Below, piece by piece: positions 57,241-64,000 of a stretch of 64,000 nt of DNA. The stretch is taken from the NCBI GenBank assembly GCA_018894105.1, contig CM032127.1, positions 32,166,260 through 32,230,259 on the forward strand, given 5' to 3'. This DNA is from Jacaranda mimosifolia (taxonomy: Eukaryota; Streptophyta; Magnoliopsida; Lamiales; Bignoniaceae). Numbering within the stretch: the first letter of the stretch is position 1; the number at the start of each line of letters is the position of its first letter. A program made the translations under genes and the position numbers. The notes under the pieces were generated by a model. That model was not told where the DNA came from. It was given only the letters and a program-made list of their open reading frames with translations, and ran no database searches.

Positions 57241-58453
57241 ATTCTCACCTTTATAATTTGTTACAGGGGATAGAAAGAAAGAAAAGTCTATATGAATGGG
57301 ATATGATCTTCTACCTTGGAAATGGAGCAAGAGTTGCCTCCACGGTCCAAGGGGTGGTAAAGTTAGACTTGAGGATTGCTTGTACTATGTTAGATCCTTG
57401 TTATTATGTACCCCAACTTGTTAAGAACATTGTTTCAATTCTCACTCTTGATAACAAAGGATTTGATTTTTTTTATATCCAATAGGGTATTGAAAGCATT
57501 AAAGAACAATTCTTTAATTGCATAAGGTACATTGAATAATGGATTATACATACTAGATTCTCGACCTGCAGTAATGCACATTCGATCAACTAAAAGAAAA
57601 TTAGATAACCAAGAATCTTGTTTAAAAGGAAAAATGATCAAGGCTCCATTTGTAGGACAAATGGACCGCTCCATAAGTCATTTGGATTTGATCCATATGG
57701 ATGTTTGTGGTCCACTAAGAGTTAGTGAGAGAGGAAGTTATTCCTACTTCATCAACTTCACTGATGATTATAGTCTGTTCAGACATTTGTATGTTATAAA
57801 AGTCCGAATCCTTTGAAAAGTTCAAAGAGTATATGAATGAAATGGAAAAGCAAAAGAGACTTAGTATTAAAGCTCTACAATCGGATCGAATGAGAGAATA
57901 CTTATCTATCAAATTCTTGGATTATCTAAAAGAGAATGGGATTCTCTCTCAATAGACTCCACCCGGCATGCCCTAACAAAATGGAGTAGCCAAAAGGAAA
58001 AACCATACCATGTTGGACGTGTTATGTTCCATGATGAGCTTTTCTGATGTGCCCATCTCCTATTGGGGATACACCTTAAAAAATATGGCAATGCTACTAA
58101 ATGTAGTACCATCAAAGTCGGTGCCAAAAACACCGCATGAGATGTTGAATGGCAAAGCACCATGTTACTTTGGGGGTCTCTCATCTACATGAGATGGACA
58201 GTAGAAGACAAGTTGGATAGTAGATCTATCTTGTGCGAGTTCGTGGGATACCTAAGATAGCCTTTGGGTTATTACTTCTATGATTCCTCGGAACAAAAGG
58301 TGTTTGTTTCAAGGAATGCCCACTTTTTGGAAAAGGAATTTCTGTTAGATGGAAATAGTTGTTGTTGAACTTAATGAAGTTCAAAATGATCAACAAATCC
58401 CACAAGTGGTAAAAATAAGCGAGCATCAAGAACCTTAGACACAACCTCTAAGA
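57241..58453 (+). pseudogene. copia copy G: protease and integrase, ending in the RT linker
   Basis: 57258-57485 covers the protease (ERKKSLYEWDMIFYLGNGAR, YYVPQLVKNIVSILTLDNKG). 57532-57816 runs NNGLYILDSRPAVMHIRSTK, then RKLDNQE joined directly to SCLKGKMIKAPF. The HARLGH half of the integrase zinc unit is deleted in frame (about 130 bp). HMDVCGPLRVSE and the catalytic Asp follow. 58010-58192 has SMMSFSDVPISYWGYTLKN. The linker KVFVSRNAHFLEKEFLLDGN ends near 58440. RT and RNase H are absent: the 3' LTR starts at 58454. Confidence 0.8.
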
Positions 58454-60244
58454 TGTTGGAATAGTGCCCAACAAGCCAATGAAATTGGCCTTGTAAAATA
58501 ATTTCCTTTTAAAGCAATCAAGTTGGTAGTGGCAAGTTCTGCTGCTTATGCTACTATATATAATTAGTCATTTGACCTAAGGATCCATTGTAACCTTGCG
58601 TTTAGGTCCTCATGCTTTGACTCCTCATTGGTCACTTAGCGGGGCATTTTTGGGCTAATTAATTAGACATGGAGGTTTGTGAGATCTAAGATGGGATCTG
58701 AATCCTCATCTTTGTGAAGGATGAGTACATCTCCTATGTATTCTATAATAATCGATTTTAAGAAACCCTTGCGCAAGGTATTATGCCAATTTGAAAAAGG
58801 AATTTCCAAATATAAGGTCATAAAGTGAAATCGAACATTAAGAATAAAGATATAGTATCAAGGCTATTAGGGAGCTGGCAAATATCTTGCCCTAGACCTT
58901 TTTCGGGAGATAGGAGGCAGAAGGACCATATTTGCATGGTACTCGTAGAGCTATAATTGTTCTCCAAGAGCATTAATTTTGGCCAATTAGTTGGGCTCCA
59001 TTGGCTTGAAGTTGGACATCAACCATGGAGATTGAGTACTTTTCAATTAATGAAGATTAATTGAATTGAGTTGATCAATTTAAAGGAGTTTAAACTAAAA
59101 TGAATATATGATATTCAAAAGTCACAAGTAGTTGTGAACCATGTCCAATGAATGGCAGAACCTATCGGGTCATACACAAAAACCAATTGCATTTCCTATT
59201 TAATGTAGGAATTTCTCTAAGTATTAGAAACTTACTCCATGTGACTAATTTTTTGGGTGACCAAAAATTGATGTCATTTTTGCTTGATTAATTTAATTGT
59301 TAAATTGATCAAATAATTTAAAGAATTAAATTAGATCAATAATTAATAAGTTAATTATTTGGTGCCACATGACCATCAATTGGTCAAGTTAACTTAAAGA
59401 GTTAAGTTAACAATTCTTAGTTTAAAGATTAAGCTAATTCACTTAATAGTTAACTCAAGGATTAAATTAATTAAATTAAAGTATTTAATTAATGAGGATA
59501 ATATATTTTGGAGGGTAAATTCAAATGAAAGGTTCATTTTAGTGTTGTATTTAATTAATTTGAAATTAGATTTCAAATGTAGGCGGTCCCCCCACCATGA
59601 TGCCACCTTGGCGTCACACCATCCTCCCTCTGTATATAGCAATAGAGGCGAGGGTGGGCGGCTATCACAATCCATGTGAAGAATTAGATTCTCACATTTT
59701 TTCCTCCTTCAAAATGTTGCCTCATGAGTTGAAGCTCCACTTTTCTCTACTTCTCCTACCCCCAAATTGGCCAACAAAGTCATATTTCTCCCCTATATCT
59801 CCTGCTAATATTGAGGAGAAATTGGAAGAAGCAATGGTGTGTGGATCATATTGATAGAGGCAAGATAATAGGATTATTGTGCCTTGGAGATCCATAAGTT
59901 AGGGGAGTGACTTGGCGAATTTTATCCAGGAGATCCAAAAGGATTTTCGACCTGAAATTTTCATACTAGCTTTACCAAAGTGTCAAGGATCTATTGGAAT
60001 TTTTCCAGAGTTTTTGGAAACTTTTGGATAGTTCAAAAGTTGTACTCTTCCAGATGTGACACTATTTGATAGATTCTGGATTGGAGAAGAGTTCTTCATC
60101 CTTCTTTTGGATTAAGCTTTTCAAGGTAACTCTCCTACTAAATTTGAATTCTAAGCATGTTTAGATCCTTTTTCGCTTGTAAAGCACTAGTTAATTAAGC
60201 TTTTGAAGTTTTATTATTGGATCCTAGTGCCTTACTTGCCTGCA
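58454..60244 (+). mobile_element. copia copy G 3' LTR with internal deletion, 1,791 bp
   Basis: It starts TGTTGGAATAGTGCCCAACA and ends CCTTACTTGCCTGCA. About 0.33 kb of U3 is missing after position 58520 (AAAGCAATCAAGTTGGTAGTGGCAA). The hairpin block (59280-59490) and TATA-like GTATATAG (about 59632) are present. It starts directly after the RT linker and not after a polypurine tract, with AGA shared at the junction. It ends flush against the reverse LTR of copy H. Confidence 0.8.
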
Positions 60245-60641
60245 GATTCTTTGGGTAGGTCTTCACTGAACTTGTTCTCTAACAAGTACCCAATAATATG
60301 CACCCATGTCTAACATGGATTGCTCATAAAATGGCCAACTCCTTGGATTTATGCATCATTAGCACAAGTCTATCCAAATCTTAGATGCTCCATCTCATAA
60401 GATTTTATGACTTGAAATATTTAAAATCACGACCGTGTAAGACTTATTTCATGATCATCACCCAGAATCTGACCAAGTCCCATAGTCATGTTTGATTTAG
60501 GGGCTTCAACTAAATGCCAATGAAGTAATATAAGCATAAGATGAAAATGGCTATTTTACATTAATATCATTCAATCAATATTGCATCACAAGTGAAATAG
60601 TTTGCATGCCAATCTAATTAGTTGTGGGTACCATTCCAACA
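60245..60641 (-). mobile_element. copia copy H 3' LTR, first 0.4 kb, reverse orientation
   Basis: On the - strand it starts TGTTGGAATGGTACCCACAA at 60641 beside an inverted polypurine tract and runs through the U3 to GTTCAGTGAAGACCTACCCA near 60255. It is cut by the end of the copy G LTR. Copy G therefore appears to be inserted in this LTR. Confidence 0.8.
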
Positions 60642-60902
60642 ATCTCCCACTTGCTTTAAAGCCAATTCTCCATAGTCCTAAGGCCCATCTTCTCAAGATG
60701 TCCTTCAAAGACCTTTGGTTTAGATCTACTATATTCTCTTCTGAGGCTACCCTCTCTACTCAGATGTCGCCTCTATCAATGATCTCCTGGATCAAATGAT
60801 AATGCCTCAAAATGTGCTTAGATCACTGATGAGATCTCAGCTCTTTTGCTTGCGCAACCACTCTGTTACTATCACAGAAAACAACAACCACCTCAGCATC
60901 TA
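60642..60902 (-). pseudogene. copia copy H: polypurine tract and RNase H end
   Basis: Read on the - strand: VVVVFCDSNRVVAQAKELRS, then SKHILRHYHLIQEIIDRGDI, VERVASEENIV and LKDILRRWALGLWRIGF. The polypurine tract AAGTGGGAGAT is 60652-60642. Upstream RNase H, RT and integrase are replaced at 60903 by an LTR terminus of copy I, so the rest of copy H should lie to the right of the window. Confidence 0.75.
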
Positions 60903-63027
60903 AGGATCCAATTAAAAATAATTAGAAACTAAAATCAAACTTGATTACACCTCTCCAAGGATCTAATTCATGCATATAAAGTAGATTAAGGTCAGATAAT
61001 TTACCTAGATAGAAAATTCCAACCAAAGGGATGAAGACTTGCTTGAACTCTTTAATGCAGTCTCCCCTAGCGCAACAACTAGTAGGCAACATTTGCCCAA
61101 CCAAATCACCTCAGAATTGGCTGAGATTTGGACATAAGGTCACCAACACCTTGATGAAACTTTATTAGAACAATCAACCAAATCAAAAAATCAAAAGCCC
61201 CTCAAGAAGCACCTCCAATTTTCTGCCCAAATAGAGGATCTCCAAAAGGCTAGAGATCCTATTATTTTGCCTCTAATGTCAAGATCCACACACCAGTGGA
61301 TAATCCTAATCTCTTCTATGTGAGCTGGAAAACAAAGGAGATATATGAAAGGATGAAGGCCGATTTTGGAGGTAAAAGATGAAGAAAAATGTGAAGCTTC
61401 AACACATGAGGTCATACATTAAAAATTGGAGAAAAATGGAGAATCTAATAGTTAGATCTAAAATGCTTGTGCATTACATTAGTATGGCCAACCACCCTCT
61501 ATATCTATATATAGATGGAGGGAAGGTGTGATGCTTAGGTGGCATCACACCACCCTTGTGGTTGACGCCAACTTACTTGCTAACTTGCAAACAAGTTGCA
61601 TGTGAATTTATGATATATTTGAATTTCAATTGGAATCTTTATTTCATCTCATGAAATGTCATCCAAATAAATTCTAATGCACTCTTAATGAACTCTTCAT
61701 TTGAATTTTTCCTCCAAAATAAATTCTTCATATTAATTAAATTAAATACTTTAATTTAATTATTTAACCTTTATCTTAACTCTTAAGTCAATTAGCTTAA
61801 CTCTTTAAGTTAGCTATAGTTAACTCAACTCCTTAAGCTAACTTGTCCAATTGATAGTCATATGGCACCAATTAAATTAACTCCTTGATTTAATTGGTCT
61901 AATTTAACTCCATAAATTATTTAGATCAATTTAACAATTAAATTAATCAAACCAAAATAACCAACAATTTTGTCAACCATCTCTCTCCAAAAATTAGTTA
62001 AGGTGGAATCTTTCTAACCCTAAGAAAATTCATCCTCATGAAGTAGGATTTCCAATTGGCTTTTGTGTGTGACCAATTAGGTTCTACCATTCATTGAACA
62101 TGGGTTCACAACTCTTGTGATTTATAGAATATCAAAATATTCACATAAGTTTAAACTCCTTTAAACTAATGGCCTTGACACTATGCTTCTATTCCAATGT
62201 TCGATTTTCCTTATGACCTCATCTTTAGAAAACTCCTTTTCTAAATAGTCATACTACCTTGCATAAGGATTTTGTGGAATCAATTATTAGAGAATGCATA
62301 GGAGATGCACTCGTCCTTCACGACAACAAGGTGTCGGATCCTACCTTGGATCTCACAAACTTCTATATTTAAGTGGCTCATACCCAAGCTCAACCTAAAA
62401 GACCTGCTAAGTGGCTAAGGAAAAGTCAAAGCATGAGGTCCTAAACACAAGGTTACTATAGATCCTCAGGTTAAAGAAATAATAATATGCACTAATGTCA
62501 ACTGGAAAACTTGCCACTACTGACTCGCCAATACGGCTATCTAGTAGATTCTCCAAGTGGGCCTTCAATGAACTAGTTCTCTAACAAACACCCATTAACA
62601 TGCACCCATATCTCATATGGATTTCTCATGAAATAGAGCAATATCCAACCTTTGGATTTATGCATTGTTAGTGTAAGCCTATCCAGATCTTAGATTCCCT
62701 TGGTCTCATAAGAGCCTATGACTTGGAAGATTTAAGATCACAACCGTGATCACCACCCAGTGTGTGACCAAGTCTTGTAGTCTTATGTGATCTAAGAGCT
62801 TCAACCAAATGTTAGTGAAGAAATCTAGATATAAGATCAAGATGGCCATTAGAATGTTAGTGAAGAAATCTAGATATAAGATAAAGATGGCCATTGGAAT
62901 GTTAGTCAATAAATCTAGATATTAGATGAAGATGGCCATGTATAATGAATATCATTCAATCAAGATTATATAACAAGTGAAATAGTTTATATGCCAATCT
63001 CATTGACTGTGGGGCACTATTTCAATG
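60903..63027 (-). mobile_element. copia copy I 3' LTR, about 2.1 kb, reverse orientation
   Basis: On the - strand it starts CATTGAAATAGTGCCCCACA at 63027 and ends near 60903 (GTTTCTAATTATTTTTAATT then GGATCCTTA), lacking the last 20 or so bases. It has the hairpin block (61950-61735) and a TATA box (about 61497-61512), a small deletion near 62170, and a private 45-bp tandem repeat (62809-62943). Confidence 0.8.
62809..62943. repeat. 45-bp tandem repeat, three copies, inside the copy I LTR
   Basis: GTTAGTGAAG or GTTAGTCAAT begins at 62811, 62856 and 62901, 45 bp apart. Each unit reads AAATCTAGATATAAGAT(C/A)AAGATGGCCAT(T). The other LTRs of the family have a single unit here, so the expansion is private to this copy. 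Confidence 0.85.
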
Positions 63028-63907
63028 ATCTCCCACTTGCCCTAAAGCTAATGCCCTATGGTCTTAAGACACATCTTCTCAAGATGTCTTTCAAAGACCT
63101 TTTGGGTTAGGCTTTAGTCAGTAGATCTACTATATTCTCTTCTGAGGCCATTCTTTCCAATTAAAATGTGCTTAGATCCAATAATATCGCCTCAAAATTT
63201 GCTTGGATCACTGATGAGATCTTGGCTCCTTAGCTTGTGCAACCGCACCATTGTTATCGCATAAGACAACTACAGGTTCAGCAATGCTAGGCACTACATC
63301 CAACTCTGGGATGAAGTTTTTGATCCAAACTCCTTCCTTTGTAGATTCTGAAGCCACAATATATTCTGATTTTGTGGTAAAATCAACTGTGGTATCTTGT
63401 TTGGGATTCTTCTAACTCACCGTACCGCCATTAAGTCAAAATATGAATTCAAAAATGGATTTTAGGTCATCTGCATCGGATTGAAACTAAAATCTAAAAA
63501 ACCCTCGGATTTCAAATCTCCATTGTTGTATACTAAAAATAAATCCTTAGGCTTTCTCAAGTACTTAAGGATTGTTGTAACGGCCATCCAGTAACTCTCA
63601 CTAAGGTTGGATCGAAAGTGACTCGTAACACTTAGAGAATCCGCTCTATCTTGTCTTGTACATTAAATGGCATACATTATGCTCCCAATAGTGGACACAT
63701 AAGATATGTAGGATATCTTCCATTTGTCTTCCTCTGTCTAAGTGGCCATAGACTTGGAGAGACAAAGATCGTGTCCCATACGGAGGAATTCCTTCTTGGA
63801 TTCTTCCATACTAAATCTCTTAGTATATTGTCAATGTAAGCGGTTTGAGAAAGCCCCAACATCCTCCTCGATCTATCTCTATATATATGTATTCTTAATA
63901 CGTAGGA
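63028..63907 (-). pseudogene. copia copy I: RT end, RNase H and polypurine tract
   Basis: On the - strand, RT is present only from the MLGLSQTAYIDNILRDLVW region (63862) onward, with a GIRIY-type remnant before it. RNase H follows, with CDNNGAVAQAKEPRSHQ near 63255-63205 and SEYIVASE-like and KEGVWIKNFIPELDVVP pieces near 63360-63300. The polypurine tract AGGGCAAGTGGGAGAT occupies 63043-63028. The RT N-terminal part and everything upstream are cut by the LTR at 63908. Confidence 0.75.
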
Positions 63908-64000
63908 TGAAAGATGGTGTAAGCCAAGGATCCAATTTAAAATATTTAAAAACTGAAAACTAACTTGAATTACACCTCCACAAGGATCTAATCCATTCCT
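63908..64000 (-). mobile_element. copia LTR terminus running off the window, reverse orientation
   Basis: On the - strand it ends GGATCCTTGGCTTACACCAT then CTTTCA at 63908, matching the U5 end of the C/D LTR (CCTTGGCTTACACCGTCTTTCA). It abuts the RT of copy I exactly at its terminus, so it is probably the 3' end of an element nested in copy I. Confidence 0.8.

Noticed and set aside
1..64000. tRNA, rRNA or snRNA genes
   Set aside because: No A/B-box pair with a cloverleaf and no rRNA-like segment was seen; the tRNA-like words are retrotransposon primer-binding sites.

Overview
This window looks like plant nuclear heterochromatin: a graveyard of LTR retrotransposons with no intact host gene that I can recognise. 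The base composition is strongly AT-rich. The coding remnants are plant-type Ty1/copia and Ty3/gypsy gag-pol, the copia primer-binding sites read TGGTATCAGAGC (initiator Met-tRNA type), and no reading frame is intact over a full protein. I cannot name the species.

Most of the window is one Ty1/copia family with LTRs of about 2.2 kb (TGTTGGAATAGTGCCC...TTTCA, TATA box at CTATATATAGATATA). I count about ten partial copies. They lie on the + strand at 1-7614, 26009-27040, 34028-49792 and 54004-60244. They lie on the - strand at 19603-21413, 49793-51334, 52513-54003 and 60245-64000. Several are nested in one another: LTR termini abut pol remnants of other copies at 1134/1135, about 6500, 60902/60903 and 63907/63908. 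One solo LTR (42579-44814) sits inside another LTR with a TTGGT target duplication, and one LTR (36849-39066) is shared by two tandem internal regions.

A Ty3/gypsy element of the Tat type occupies 7615-17549 on the - strand. It has an 0.8-kb 5' LTR, gag, protease, RT, a second (archaeal-like) RNase H and integrase. Between pol and its missing 3' LTR it carries an 85-bp tandem array and a spliced accessory gene on the opposite strand, with its own TATA box and a domain resembling 'putative gypsy type transposon' (PF04195-like).

The stretch 17550-26008 has no recognised gene. It holds a truncated copia LTR, two nested sets of tandem duplications (122 bp and 385 bp) and a CACTA-type DNA transposon terminus (25130-26008) abutting a copia leader. 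At 27041-34027 a gag-only Ty3/gypsy element interrupts a copia copy, and a 2,923-bp solo LTR with perfect GAAAG target duplications interrupts that element in turn. A segment at 51335-52512 is richer in GC, has longer open frames and resembles none of the repeats; its origin is unknown.

The most unusual structural signal is in the U3 of the copia LTRs: a run of up to seven consecutive short inverted repeats with 3-nt purine-rich spacers (clearest at 5467-5674), retained in other copies even where the arms differ in sequence.
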